Source: Desulfobacterales bacterium (lineage in GTDB: Bacteria; Desulfobacterota; Desulfobacteria; Desulfobacterales; Desulfosalsimonadaceae). Taken from it: DNA of 64,000 bases. The stretch is taken from NCBI GenBank assembly GCA_034520365.1, contig JAXHNP010000007.1, forward strand, positions 124,001-188,000. Reading direction: 5' to 3'. The notes under the pieces are model-generated. The model saw only the letters and a list, made by a program, of their open reading frames with translations, was not told the origin of the DNA and ran no database searches. This document shows, one piece after another, positions 48,463 to 58,102 of the stretch. Every line of letters starts with the position of its first letter. The stretch's first letter is position 1. Position numbers and translations under genes: made by a program.

Positions 48463-49359
48463 CTACTGTCCTGACAGAATATCAAGCATCTGTTTGACAT
48501 CTGGGTTGCTTGCACCGTCACCGTCAAGGTCCTTGAGCTTTAAAACAACATCCGGCATGTCAATCCTGCCGGAATTGTCCAGGTCATTTTCCTCCAGAAA
48601 ATCATCGGTCGGCACATAACCGCCCTCGGGGTTGCCGTTTTCATCAAAATTTGCGTTGTTGAACCAGTCCATATAAGAAGCTGTATTGACATAAAAAGTT
48701 TTATTAAACATCGGAATTGTAGCTGTACCCTCACAATTCAAAATCCGGAAGTATATCCAGCCACCTTCTGAAATCGCAGGGAAAAAACTCCCGCCCATCA
48801 AAAGGGTGTTATCCCCATTTTTCAACAGAACGTCATTTTCTTCAAATCCGGATAGAGACGAGGGCGTACTTTGCCAGTCGTAACTGTCAAATGCCTTGAC
48901 ACTGGAGTAGTCTTCTTTAAGCGGCGACCGGAATCGAATCGCCAGCCCGACCTCCCGGCCCTGTTCGAAATTAGCTATAAATTTGAAATAGTTTGTTCCC
49001 GGCGGCACGTACATTTTAAAATACGCGTGATCCAGGGCCGGATAACCGTATTCCCAGGTGGTCGCCTTTGAAGAGAGACCCCAGTACAGGTCTTCCGATG
49101 TTGGCGGCACAGGGGTTTTGTTTTCATCTCCGTAATAAACGATCGGATCGTATGGATTAAACAAGTCATGAAACCCGTAAAAAATTTTGCTGGTGTTGTC
49201 ACCACCATCATCTTTGTAATTCACGACCCAACCGTCGTTATAAACGGGCACATATGTAGACTCCGGTGCAGCAGCAAAAACGCTTTGGGCGAGTAAGACA
49301 AAAACGATAACTGCTGACAGAAGGTGGATTGGCCATACTGAGTTGATTTTATTTTTCAT
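48463..49359 (-). CDS. Secreted protein with C-terminal dockerin-like EF-hand pair
   Basis: A 298-residue exported protein. Signal peptide about 1-29 (ATG 49359, MKNKINSVWPIHLLSAV; a TTG nine codons upstream is less likely). The middle is beta-rich without recognised family. The last 45 residues show two calcium-loop-like stretches, NDLDNSGRIDMPDVVLKL and LDGDGASNPDVKQMLDIL, as in type I dockerins. Dockerins bind cohesin modules; a cohesin-like domain is present in the protein at 31996. The ribosome-binding site is weak. Confidence 0.65.
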   Translation of the reverse strand: MKNKINSVWPIHLLSAVIVFVLLAQSVFAAAPESTYVPVYNDGWVVNYKDDGGDNTSKIFYGFHDLFNPYDPIVYYGDENKTPVPPTSEDLYWGLSSKATTWEYGYPALDHAYFKMYVPPGTNYFKFIANFEQGREVGLAIRFRSPLKEDYSSVKAFDSYDWQSTPSSLSGFEENDVLLKNGDNTLLMGGSFFPAISEGGWIYFRILNCEGTATIPMFNKTFYVNTASYMDWFNNANFDENGNPEGGYVPTDDFLEENDLDNSGRIDMPDVVLKLKDLDGDGASNPDVKQMLDILSGQ

Positions 49360-49421
49360 CGTTAAAATTAAAAATTCTTTAAACAATAAATCATAGCTAA
49401 TTCCGGCTATGATTCTAATTT

Positions 49422-49464
49422 AAGCCCCTAAGAGCGTTTTTATACAGCTCTTAGGGGCTTTTTT
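49422..49464. terminator. Strong terminator-type hairpin
   Basis: AAGCCCCTAAGAGC pairs perfectly with GCTCTTAGGGGCTT (14 bp stem, 11-base loop). The T-run is best on the plus strand, but its position 27 bases after the stop of the leftward gene at 49491 suggests it ends that gene as well. Confidence 0.7.
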
Positions 49465-49490
49465 GCTATCTATAGTGGTTAGTAGCTATA

Positions 49491-50711
49491 TTAATCACCT
49501 AAGCAAGTTCCGAACTCATAAGCCGCATCATAAAGGGACATCCCTTTGGGGCCGAAATTCATCACCAAAGGAATCACCGGCGCGCCGGTCATGGTGCACA
49601 CCTCGCTATAAGGCGTTGCAAAACCCTCGAATTCATATCGGACCCAGCCTGCTTCATATTCATCATCCAGGTCATAGCTCAGGTTGATGTTTAATTCGTC
49701 GCAGAATTCCGATTTTTGCTTCTCAGAGACCGGAGAGAAGAGGTCCTGATCCTTACCGGGCGAATTTTCCTTCAGATCGTAATAGGTCAGGCCGTATTCA
49801 ACACAGTAAGGGTCCTCCTGATCCGCCAGGCCATTGTTCATCCAAAACGGCCCCGTACCTTGCGTGGTCGTCGCTGCATTACAACTGCTATTAGGATTGA
49901 TTCGTTTTGTCGGGAATGTAAACATATGCGCAGTGACTCCCTCCTCATCCGGATCCTGATAATAGGGCATAAAGGCCTGCACTTTATTTAACAATTGTTC
50001 AATATCTGCGTTTGTAGCCAAAGCGTCGGCCAAAGAGGTTTCTGAGAAGTCAAGCTTATTATTGATAAAAACATCTTTAAAGGAAACCGCATTTTCAGAA
50101 GCACTCAGGCCCTGCAAGGGCAGATTAATTTCGAAACTGCCATAAAGACTATTAATCAGATCCCTTTGGGCGATCTCCGCTGTCGAAGCAGCGTCATACG
50201 CATCATAGATTTCATCTTTATCTACAGTATTATCGATATCTTTTGGAAGCTCTCCGTTCCAGGCTTCAAATACCTCAATGTAGCCATACTGTTCATATTC
50301 ACAGTCTTTTTCGACTAACGCCCGGTTCAGCGCTTGCTCATCGCCCCAGATCGGCTCTTCCAGATCCACGTTCCACCCAGTGGCAATGCTGTCATCATCA
50401 CTTTGGACATAGGTTTTGCCTCCCTGAAAGACGAGCTTTCCGGTCCAGACATCATTGGGAGAGAGGTAGATAAAGAAGTCCAGGAGCTCAATGCTGAAGG
50501 CAGAGCCCCGAAAAACAACCTTGGCCACGACAGAGTGGGTGTCGCTGGTATTTATCACCTGAATGGGGGTTTCAAACGGCCCGTCTGCGATATATGCCGG
50601 GAAAATCAAATAATCACCGGTATTGTCATCAGACAGCGTCACTGCCATTGCGGAGCCGGCGACAAAAGTGGCCAGAACGCACAGTACAAGAATTTTTGTT
50701 AGTTTTTTCAT
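49491..50711 (-). CDS. Secreted protein of unknown function
   Basis: A 406-residue protein with a clear signal peptide (MKKLTKILVLCVLATFVAGSAMA). The mature start, VTLSDDNTGDYLIFPAYIAD, leads into FETPIQVINTSDTHSVVAKVVFR, a beta-domain reminiscent of exported proteins common in this group of bacteria. The rest is acidic, with four or five cysteines near the C-terminus (about 298-400). No enzyme motif seen. AGGAGG lies five bases before ATG 50711. A sigma-54-like promoter lies about 165 bases upstream and a terminator hairpin follows the gene, so it is probably transcribed alone. Confidence 0.7.
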   Translation of the reverse strand: MKKLTKILVLCVLATFVAGSAMAVTLSDDNTGDYLIFPAYIADGPFETPIQVINTSDTHSVVAKVVFRGSAFSIELLDFFIYLSPNDVWTGKLVFQGGKTYVQSDDDSIATGWNVDLEEPIWGDEQALNRALVEKDCEYEQYGYIEVFEAWNGELPKDIDNTVDKDEIYDAYDAASTAEIAQRDLINSLYGSFEINLPLQGLSASENAVSFKDVFINNKLDFSETSLADALATNADIEQLLNKVQAFMPYYQDPDEEGVTAHMFTFPTKRINPNSSCNAATTTQGTGPFWMNNGLADQEDPYCVEYGLTYYDLKENSPGKDQDLFSPVSEKQKSEFCDELNINLSYDLDDEYEAGWVRYEFEGFATPYSEVCTMTGAPVIPLVMNFGPKGMSLYDAAYEFGTCLGD

Positions 50712-50873
50712 TTCATCCTCCTAAATTTTTGGTTTTGCCATTACGTGTTCAAACATTTTTCCTTTTAGGCTATTAAACCTTACTGAATCAATACTGAATC
50801 AATTAACCGAAATTGCTTTCGCCACCTCCTTTCATGAACTTCTGTGTTTTTTTGACATTGGCATTTTAACTTA

Positions 50874-50890
50874 TGCAATATTTGTTCCAA
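50874..50890 (-). promoter_or_regulatory. Candidate sigma-54 promoter (TTGGAAC-N5-TTGCA)
   Basis: On the reverse strand TTGGAACAAATATTGCA has GG (50888-50887) and GC (50876-50875) separated by exactly ten bases, as RpoN promoters require. It faces the secreted-protein gene starting at 50711. Confidence 0.45.
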
Positions 50891-50916
50891 CAAAAAACGT
50901 AACTATATTTTATCAA

Positions 50917-51429
50917 TTAAAACCCTAAATCCGGGAAAATAAGCTTATTCCGCGCCACATGGAACCATTTGCCATCGATTCGCACCCAGCGATCCGGCAA
51001 ATGGGTCTGAATCCGTTTCTCGGAGGTTTTTTTCTTAAGGTAAAATTTTCCCTCTATATCAATCACTTGTTCCGCCAGGTCAGACTCGCGTTGCTCCATC
51101 CGCACAAGCTCCAACTCCAGAAGCTGCTGCTCGGAGGTTCGTTCAATGTAGAGCCTGTATTTTTCAAAGCTGACTTTGTCCCTGAAATCCGGGGTCTCCA
51201 TCGCGTACGCGGCTTTGAACTCATCCGTATACCGCAATTTCCAATACGCCTTAAACTGATCATATAATTGCGGCGGTAATTCTAAACTATCGGGGTTGGT
51301 GATGTTAAGCTCAAATTCAGGTTTGTTATCCCTTGCTGACAATTTTTCGTTAGTGAACAAGGTGCATCCACTGCTAAATAAACACATTGTAACCAACACA
51401 ACCGCCCCCGTCAAATAAAAATGCCGCAT
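50917..51429 (-). CDS. Small lipoprotein of unknown function
   Basis: A 170-residue protein with a lipoprotein signal (LVTMCLFSSGC, Cys about 22). The mature part includes LYDQFKAYWKLRYTDEFKAA and ends with a beta-rich VRIDGKWFHVARNKL, resembling small NTF2-like or chaperone-type lipoproteins; no family was recognised. The start codon directly follows the stop of the CAP-domain gene (TAGATG) with GGAG five bases before, so the two are translationally coupled. Confidence 0.7.
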   Translation of the reverse strand: MRHFYLTGAVVLVTMCLFSSGCTLFTNEKLSARDNKPEFELNITNPDSLELPPQLYDQFKAYWKLRYTDEFKAAYAMETPDFRDKVSFEKYRLYIERTSEQQLLELELVRMEQRESDLAEQVIDIEGKFYLKKKTSEKRIQTHLPDRWVRIDGKWFHVARNKLIFPDLGF

Positions 51430-52968
51430 CTATTCTCCTTTGTCCTGCAAGCGAAGATTTTTAAATAAATTCTTATTTTCATTAAATGCAAAAACTTCCG
51501 TATAAAGCGGCTCAACACCTGTTCCAGGGTTCATGCGGCTTACGGATAGCCGGTAAGGGCCTGTATTATTATCCCAATTCGGCAGCCGAAGACAGTAGCC
51601 CCCTGTCGGATCTGTAAACGCAGCAGCATAAGGGATATTCCCGTTGTCCTGCCGGGCGGCATCCCTGTAAACGGCAACCAAAAGCCCGTTTGGCGAGTAT
51701 GACTCAGATGGCTCCACCCGGGCCTCGCTTTCAGGCGGGTTTTCCGCCCTCTCCCTTGAAACACGACCAACTATATGCCTCTTGGCATCAGCAGGATTTG
51801 CCAGGGTACACAGAAGCATCCCGCCGACCCCTTCCGGTGCAAGATTATTTCCCGATGGGGGCGGCTCCCTGTATGCAATCCCGATTTCGGTAAAATCCGG
51901 GTTGAAAATCGCCTCAAACCCTTTTCCGGAAGCATTCAGACCGGATTGCAGCATCCGAAGAAAAGCCATAAATGCCCCTTCCCAGGCATCGAGCGATTTT
52001 CCTGCTTTGTCAGGCGACCCTGACACCAAAAGCTCGGCGGCCGTAATCGCATCATAATCATATTTTTCTTCCAATACCTGCCGGACATCAGTTAAAAAAA
52101 GCAGGTTTGTCCCCTCCGGCCGATTTTTCCGGTCAACATCTACCCGCCTTTCCGCGAAATCAAAGAGCTTTTCATTTGCCGACAGGGGGGGCAGCCCCTC
52201 ACCAAGAACCCAGCCATTAACCCCAAGGGCCTTAAATGCCGTATCATGATCGATGCCGAGCGCCCACAACATGAAATCCGGATTGGCCCGGACCGTATTG
52301 ATCAGCTGCAACAGTTTTCTCTCAGCTGCGTAGCTGCCTTCTTGACTGGCTCCGAAATCGCATGCGGCAATATACACATTAACCGGTGTGCCTTCAAAAT
52401 TCATGCTTCCGCTTTGAACAGCGACCCCAATCTCCGAAAATTGCGAACCGAGAATATGCCAGGGTTCCGCCGGCCTGGAAGACAACTCATCCCGCAGCAT
52501 ATTCTTGAATATTTCCCAAACAGCCTGCTCTTCACTCATAAAATTGTTAAATGATACCATGCCGATACTTTCTCCACTGGCAATGGGCAGGTACCCTTCA
52601 GCCCGGATACGGTCCTCAGGCCTTTGGCCATCCCTGGAGGTTTGGGCATAATAGTTACGCATCAGCATATCCGAGACATGGCTGAAGGCGGCGTTTTGCA
52701 ACTTGCGATTAACAGAAAGGGACCGCACCCCATGGTTTAAAATCGCTCTTCGCTCTTGGGAAAAAGCCGGCTCCGCCTTTATATCAATATCAATCATTTC
52801 CGCCATCATTACAGGATTGCGGCGGGCCTGATTAATCAACTCCACCAGCTGTTTTTCCATAGCCGAATAATCAGCCTCAGCCGAGCCAACGGAAAAACAA
52901 CAAAGGCTGAGCACAGCTATGGCAGTGAATAACCGGTACCTCAATTTATTGCGTTGATACGTCTTCAT
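51430..52968 (-). CDS. Secreted double CAP-domain (SCP/PR1) protein
   Basis: A 512-residue exported protein with signal peptide about 1-32. Two CAP-type domains follow. The first, about 35-215, has MEKQLVELINQARRNP, LQNAAFSHVSDMLMRNYYAQ and GESIGMVSF. The second, about 218-385, has AERKLLQLINTVRANPDFML and ends with FTEIGIAYRE. The last 110 residues resemble a carboxypeptidase-regulatory/surface beta-sandwich (FTDPTGGYCLRLP). Bacterial CAP proteins are exported and their chemistry is largely unknown. A sigma-54-like promoter lies about 90 bases upstream, and the next gene is a coupled lipoprotein. Confidence 0.8.
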   Translation of the reverse strand: MKTYQRNKLRYRLFTAIAVLSLCCFSVGSAEADYSAMEKQLVELINQARRNPVMMAEMIDIDIKAEPAFSQERRAILNHGVRSLSVNRKLQNAAFSHVSDMLMRNYYAQTSRDGQRPEDRIRAEGYLPIASGESIGMVSFNNFMSEEQAVWEIFKNMLRDELSSRPAEPWHILGSQFSEIGVAVQSGSMNFEGTPVNVYIAACDFGASQEGSYAAERKLLQLINTVRANPDFMLWALGIDHDTAFKALGVNGWVLGEGLPPLSANEKLFDFAERRVDVDRKNRPEGTNLLFLTDVRQVLEEKYDYDAITAAELLVSGSPDKAGKSLDAWEGAFMAFLRMLQSGLNASGKGFEAIFNPDFTEIGIAYREPPPSGNNLAPEGVGGMLLCTLANPADAKRHIVGRVSRERAENPPESEARVEPSESYSPNGLLVAVYRDAARQDNGNIPYAAAFTDPTGGYCLRLPNWDNNTGPYRLSVSRMNPGTGVEPLYTEVFAFNENKNLFKNLRLQDKGE

Positions 52969-53065
52969 TTCAAAACTTATATCTCAAATAGGTTGCTTGC
53001 TTTCCTGCTCATCAATAACCAATGACAACCGGAAACATTAAAACAGGTTTTGGGTATTTAAACAT

Positions 53066-53082
53066 GCAAAATAGATACCAAA
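53066..53082 (-). promoter_or_regulatory. Candidate sigma-54 promoter (TTGGTAT-N5-TTGC)
   Basis: On the reverse strand TTTGGTATCTATTTTGC has GG (53079-53078) and GC (53067-53066) ten bases apart. It lies about 97 bases before the CAP-domain gene start at 52968, just downstream of a locus encoding an NtrC-type activator. Confidence 0.45.
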
Positions 53083-53231
53083 GTGAAGGCCTTGCCGCCA
53101 CTTCTTTTTCCATGAATTATTGGCTCGGACGCCCCTGCCCATAAAACACACGGCTGAAGTTGGTCAAATTTAGTCACCCCTGGTTACATATAACCATCAG
53201 GCGAAATAACCCCGGCAAATCTCCAAAGGTA

Positions 53232-55310
53232 TTAACGCCAGTGCTTGCGAAGCAGCACCTCTACAGATATAGGCGCAGCGCGAATCATTTCATATGTTCC
53301 CGGCAGGCTTTCATCCCGGTCCAGCATATTTTTAAGCGTAATACTCAGATCCATATCACTGGCGGCAATATCACTATACGAAGCATTCATATCCACCAAC
53401 CATTGATCTTCACCCGCCACTTGCGATTCACCCCTTGGGAAAACTAAACTACAGGCGTCCGCATACGCCAGCCGGCCAAAAAAACTCAGCTTGTCTGTGG
53501 GTTGCCACTGAATCATAAAATCGGCGTATATCTCAGGCCCCACATCAAAAGGATAAGTGACATCCTCGAACACTTCCTCAACCGTTCCATCCGGCCGTAT
53601 GAAAGAATAAGCCAGGAAATGATACCTTTCCGAGGGGCCGCTGTTGTTTAGCATCGTTATATTTCCAGACAGGGTTAAATTTTCCCGCAATCTTACCTCG
53701 CTCCCTATTTCCACGCCATTAATGGTTTGATGGTTGGGATCGGAAAGACCGGCATATGGATCCTGCATGATGTGGTCGGAGATGCGGCTAACGAATCCGC
53801 ATAAATTGATGGTCGCCCGCCGGCTCGGCTGCCAGCTCAACTGGGCATTGAACGTATCGATCTCCTCCAGCGGCGGGGTTTCATCCTCGATCAACTGCTT
53901 GGCAAAAGGGGTGCGATAGGCAGTGCCGTAAAGTAGTTTCAGCTGCCAGTCCTGATGAAAAGGCCAGACCATGCCGGTGTTGAAACTGAAGTTGTCTGCG
54001 TAAGCCTCGTGATCGTCGTAGCGGCCGCCCAAAAACAAATCAATTTTACCGATTTTATGAGAATATTGTCCGAAAACAGAGCGCAAGCTGTTGTCATAAT
54101 CGATTTGCCGGACACTTGGAAGAAATGTTTGGTTTTCCGGCCCCAAATACTCAGGCAAATAGCTATCCCAGACCGGTGCGTCCTCCACCCGCCGGTCTCT
54201 GTATGCCACCCCCCCGGTCAAAAGCCCTTGACCGGAAAACAGCCGGCGATCATAAATCACTTCTGTGTAATAGGCGTATTCATCCGGGGAATAGGATTTA
54301 TCAATAACTTCGTAGTCCGAGTGAACCGTACTGTAATACCCCATCAAACGGATGGCTGAGTGCGCATCCAAATCTGTCTTGCTTTCCGCCTTGACAAAAC
54401 TAAACGGCGTACTCCTGGACTCTGACCAAACACCGGCATTCCGGGCCTCAATAGTATAAGGCTTTTCAAAATCGGAAAAACGAGCCGTCAGGGCGAATTG
54501 GTCCCCGTAAGCCAAGCGGCCTGACATATCCAGATATTTGGCTTCATCCGGGCGGCGCCTTCCGAAGCGCGCCTCCGGCGAAACCGGATTTTCTCCGTCC
54601 CCCCAGAACCTCACGATATCAAAATGGCGATCATCTTCCTTGCCGTACCGGCCGGAAACAGAGAAAAACATATCCCACGGCCCGCTGTTATGACCGGCAT
54701 TCAAATAACCACCTGCCTGATCCCCATGGGAATTATATAAAACGCCGGTTTCAGCCTTATCTATATCTTTCCCGGTCATGGGCACAATATTGACGATGCC
54801 GCCATATGCGTCCGGGCCCCACAACACGGAACCAGGCCCCCGAATTATTTCGATTCGCTTTACAGGCGCCAGAGAGAGTTCGTGATCCAAAGGATGAACC
54901 GATTTTCGAATATTGGAATGCATGGGGACCGTATCATACAAAAAAAGCGCAGAATTCGGCAAACCGCGCAGGTATGGCTGGCTTCCCCACTCCTTGGGCG
55001 CCATATAAAACCCCGGCGTCATCCCTAACAACTCAGCCAATGTCGAATAACCTGATTTTTCTATCTGATCCCTTGTAATGACATCTGCAACAGCCGGCGC
55101 CTGGGAGGCGCTTTCCTCCCTTCGGGAGGCAATCGTCAAAACCTCCAGGTCCAGGCCGACAAACATCAGCATGGTGTCATCGGCTACCTGATTTGATGTC
55201 TCAGCCGATAGCGCCTTCGGGGCGATGGGTGGAACAAGCCCCGCCAACCAAGCGATCCAGACACCCAGGCAAACAACCAAAACCCTTTCAAATCGTCGAT
55301 TCATGAACAT
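53232..55310 (-). CDS. TonB-dependent outer-membrane receptor
   Basis: A 692-residue outer-membrane protein. Signal peptide about 1-36, then DLEVLTIASRREESASQAPA, near which a TonB box is expected. The plug domain (about 65-170) has VADVITRDQIEKSGYSTLAELLGMTPGF, YLRGLPNSALFLYDTVPM and RIEIIRGPGSVLWGPDAYGGIVNIV. The rest is a beta-barrel. It resembles cobalamin/siderophore-type receptors (BtuB, ligand-gated). It is the last gene behind SBP, kinase and regulator genes, with 20 bp separating it from the regulator, so uptake and sensing may be linked. The ligand is unknown. Confidence 0.88.
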   Translation of the reverse strand: MFMNRRFERVLVVCLGVWIAWLAGLVPPIAPKALSAETSNQVADDTMLMFVGLDLEVLTIASRREESASQAPAVADVITRDQIEKSGYSTLAELLGMTPGFYMAPKEWGSQPYLRGLPNSALFLYDTVPMHSNIRKSVHPLDHELSLAPVKRIEIIRGPGSVLWGPDAYGGIVNIVPMTGKDIDKAETGVLYNSHGDQAGGYLNAGHNSGPWDMFFSVSGRYGKEDDRHFDIVRFWGDGENPVSPEARFGRRRPDEAKYLDMSGRLAYGDQFALTARFSDFEKPYTIEARNAGVWSESRSTPFSFVKAESKTDLDAHSAIRLMGYYSTVHSDYEVIDKSYSPDEYAYYTEVIYDRRLFSGQGLLTGGVAYRDRRVEDAPVWDSYLPEYLGPENQTFLPSVRQIDYDNSLRSVFGQYSHKIGKIDLFLGGRYDDHEAYADNFSFNTGMVWPFHQDWQLKLLYGTAYRTPFAKQLIEDETPPLEEIDTFNAQLSWQPSRRATINLCGFVSRISDHIMQDPYAGLSDPNHQTINGVEIGSEVRLRENLTLSGNITMLNNSGPSERYHFLAYSFIRPDGTVEEVFEDVTYPFDVGPEIYADFMIQWQPTDKLSFFGRLAYADACSLVFPRGESQVAGEDQWLVDMNASYSDIAASDMDLSITLKNMLDRDESLPGTYEMIRAAPISVEVLLRKHWR

Positions 55311-55330
55311 TTCTGGCTTAACTTGAATAT

Positions 55331-56674
55331 TTATTTAATGCCCGCCTGCTTCATTAACACCCTGAATTTAGCCCTTGTCAATCCAAGAAGCTTGGCTGCC
55401 GAGGACTGATTGTTCTGTGTGATTTCAAGCGCCTGCCTGACGAGATTGGCCTCTAGTTCTTCTATCGAGAGGCCTTCCGGCGGCAGGGCAAAGCTACCAT
55501 CACCGCAAACGTTATCGACCTGCAAAAAAGATAATGTTTCCGCTGTAACCACCCCCTCTTTCCGGCACAATATGACGGCGCGCTCCATGGCGTTGACCAG
55601 CTCCCGGACATTGCCCGGCCAGGAATAGCGGCAGAGAACCCGTTTTGCGCCTTCAGTTAATTGAATATCCCGTCCCTCGCCGGTACGCTTTAAAACGTAT
55701 TCAGCAATCGCGCTCACATCCTCCGTGCGCTTGCGCAGAGGCGGGACATCAATTGGAAACACATTAATGCGGTAAAACAAATCCCGGCGAAAAAGCCTCT
55801 TTTCAACAAGATCTTCCAGGTTTTGATTCGTCGCGCATATGATGCGCACATCCACAGGTATCTCCGCGTTGCCGCCCACACGCTGAATCCGTTTTTCTTC
55901 AAGGGTGCGCAAAAGTTTGCTCTGGGCCTCCATCGGCATATCCCCGATCTCATCCAGAAACAGGGTCCCCCCGGAGGCATACTCAAACTTTCCCTTGGTA
56001 CGCTTATCCGCGCCGGTAAAGGCCCCTTTTTCATAGCCGAACAACTCCGACTCGACCAGGGAGGGGGTAATGGCCGCGCAGTTGACCGGTACAAACCGCT
56101 GTGCGCTTCGGGGACTGACTTTATGGATATACCTTGCGACAAGCTCCTTGCCGGTTCCGGACTCCCCCCTTACCAGTGCGGCCGTATCCCTTTTGGCCAC
56201 TTGCCCGGCGATCTCCATGAGCTGGGCCATGGGTTGTGAATTATAGATAATTTCATCAGGACCCGCCTTCTCCTGCAGCTCCTCTTTCAATTCCCGGTTT
56301 TCGGCCATAATCCGGGAAATTCCCAGGGCACGCTCAACCGTCAGCAGGAGCCGTTCTTCTTCAAAGGGTTTGGTTATATAATCGACCGCCCCCTCCCGCA
56401 TGGCCTCCACCGCCGAATCCACAGTGGCAAAAGCGGTGATGAAAATAAAGGAACATTGAATATTGAGTTCCCGAACAGTTCGAAACAAAGTCATACCATC
56501 CATGGAGGGCATTTTAATATCAGTAATAACGATATCATAGGCCTTTTCCCGGATCATTTCCAGCGCCGCCTCCCCGTCAGCTGCCTGATCCACCTGATAT
56601 CCGCTTTCAGTGAGCATGATGCTCAGCAGATGCCGCATTTTTTTTTCGTCTTCAACCACCAGAATATAAGCCAT
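55331..56674 (-). CDS. NtrC-type sigma-54-dependent response regulator
   Basis: A 447-residue activator. Receiver domain 1-120 with VVEDEKK and the phosphoacceptor Asp 52 in [12 protein letters not shown]. The AAA+ domain has Walker [10 protein letters not shown] (about 169-177), GAFTGA (217-222, contacts sigma-54) and Walker B-region LFLDEIGD. The C-terminal Fis-type helix-turn-helix reads [20 protein letters not shown]. It follows the kinase gene by 27 bp and is clearly its partner. Two sigma-54-like promoters at 53066 and 50874 are attractive targets. Confidence 0.93.
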   Translation of the reverse strand: MAYILVVEDEKKMRHLLSIMLTESGYQVDQAADGEAALEMIREKAYDIVITDIKMPSMDGMTLFRTVRELNIQCSFIFITAFATVDSAVEAMREGAVDYITKPFEEERLLLTVERALGISRIMAENRELKEELQEKAGPDEIIYNSQPMAQLMEIAGQVAKRDTAALVRGESGTGKELVARYIHKVSPRSAQRFVPVNCAAITPSLVESELFGYEKGAFTGADKRTKGKFEYASGGTLFLDEIGDMPMEAQSKLLRTLEEKRIQRVGGNAEIPVDVRIICATNQNLEDLVEKRLFRRDLFYRINVFPIDVPPLRKRTEDVSAIAEYVLKRTGEGRDIQLTEGAKRVLCRYSWPGNVRELVNAMERAVILCRKEGVVTAETLSFLQVDNVCGDGSFALPPEGLSIEELEANLVRQALEITQNNQSSAAKLLGLTRAKFRVLMKQAGIK

Positions 56675-56701
56675 GGTTTATGCGTCCAAGCTCCGAATTA
56701 T

Positions 56702-58102
56702 TTATAGGATTGGATTCTCGGATTTATTTCGGGGTATCTCAACAGTAAAAACTGCCCCGCCCTTGATGTAATTGTCTGCGTAAACAACTCCGCCATGGGC
56801 TTTTACGACTTGAGTCGCGAATGTCAGGCCCAGACCGCTGCCCTTGGAGCGGGTGGAATAAAAGGGCTCAAAAATCTTTTCCATATCCGCCTCGGCAATT
56901 CCCGGTCCTTGATCAGCGATAACTGCCCGCCACTTATCCGGCAGGCATTCGGCGATTATCGTGATAATGCCTTTTTCCTTATTGGCCGAGACCGCATTGA
57001 TTAAGATATTAAAAAGCGCTCTATCGCATAATCCCTTATCTGCATAGATTTCGCAAGGTTCCTCAGGAATGTGGGTGTCGAATTCAAGTAAACCGTGCTG
57101 AGTCTCCAGCCGTTCAATAAGCTCCCCGAGCATCTGGTTGGCCTCTACCTCCTTAAAGCTCGGAACCGCCGGCTGGGCGAATGTCAAAAAATCTTCAATC
57201 AGCTTGTTTAGCTGGGTTATTTCCTCCTCAATATAGCCCACCAGATTATCATTGTTTTCAGCGGACGGAATGCGCCGCTTGAGCACATCCAGAGTGCTTT
57301 TCATAATGCCCAGGGGATTTTTGACTTCATGGGCCACCATCATGGAAAACTTCCCCATTTCCGCCAGTATCTGCTGCCGGGCCATCTTCATATGCGCATT
57401 TTCAATCGCCTGGCGGTTTTTTTCAATGGAATCGAGCATGGAATTAAATGCAACGCCCACTTCCCGGGTCTCCGGTACACTGCCAGGCCGGAGCCGGATA
57501 TGCAGCTCTCCGCAACTTACCCGCTGTGCGGCATCGGAGAGGTTCTTTAAAGGCGCCACGATGGATCGGGAAATATAGTAAAAAAGAATCACACAGATCA
57601 AGGCCAGGCCTGCGGCGACCCAGAAAAAAAGCGTCTGGATGTCTTCCAGAATCTGTTTAATCCCGGATGTACTGTAAATAATTTTTACTGATCCGATATT
57701 CTTTTCAGCCTCAGATGTATCGCTGATCTCGAAAAGCCGATTATATTCCGGATTGGTTTTTAAGCGTACAGGCTTTTCAATATCATGCAGTGGCCCCTTG
57801 ATCTGCTTGGCCTTTTTTGCGAGAATCCCCGAACGGCTGCTGCTGATGGTTACTTCGGCCACGTCCTGTTCAGCAATCAAATTGCCGGCCAGATCTTCAA
57901 GCATATCCGGCTCATCAATAAGTATCCCCAATTCTGAGTTCATCGCCAGATACCGGGCCAAAAAATCCATTCGCCCATGAAATCGGTCAAAGGCAAAATC
58001 CTGAAAAATTTTTACCCCGATAAACCCCAGCAAAAATGCCGTGATACACAAAACCATGACGGCGGCAATAACCAGCCGGGCATGTATACCCAAGCTTTTC
58101 AT
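56702..58102 (-). CDS. Membrane sensor histidine kinase
   Basis: A 466-residue kinase. Membrane helix about 8-33, a periplasmic sensor of about 125 residues, a second helix about 158-178, then a HAMP segment (YYISRSIVAPLKNLSDAAQRV). The phosphoacceptor His is in MMVAHEVKNPLGIMK (about 258). The ATPase domain has N-box LFNILINAV, G1 DQGPGIA and G2 GSGLGLTFA. Its ATG overlaps the stop of the upstream binding-protein gene (4 bp), so a ligand-loaded binding protein may be the direct signal (inference). Confidence 0.92.
   Translation of the reverse strand: MKSLGIHARLVIAAVMVLCITAFLLGFIGVKIFQDFAFDRFHGRMDFLARYLAMNSELGILIDEPDMLEDLAGNLIAEQDVAEVTISSSRSGILAKKAKQIKGPLHDIEKPVRLKTNPEYNRLFEISDTSEAEKNIGSVKIIYSTSGIKQILEDIQTLFFWVAAGLALICVILFYYISRSIVAPLKNLSDAAQRVSCGELHIRLRPGSVPETREVGVAFNSMLDSIEKNRQAIENAHMKMARQQILAEMGKFSMMVAHEVKNPLGIMKSTLDVLKRRIPSAENNDNLVGYIEEEITQLNKLIEDFLTFAQPAVPSFKEVEANQMLGELIERLETQHGLLEFDTHIPEEPCEIYADKGLCDRALFNILINAVSANKEKGIITIIAECLPDKWRAVIADQGPGIAEADMEKIFEPFYSTRSKGSGLGLTFATQVVKAHGGVVYADNYIKGGAVFTVEIPRNKSENPIL

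Noticed and set aside
50822-50834. Strong GGAGG-type ribosome-binding site without a gene
   Set aside because: No start codon with a reasonable frame follows; at most a ten-residue peptide, so not annotated.
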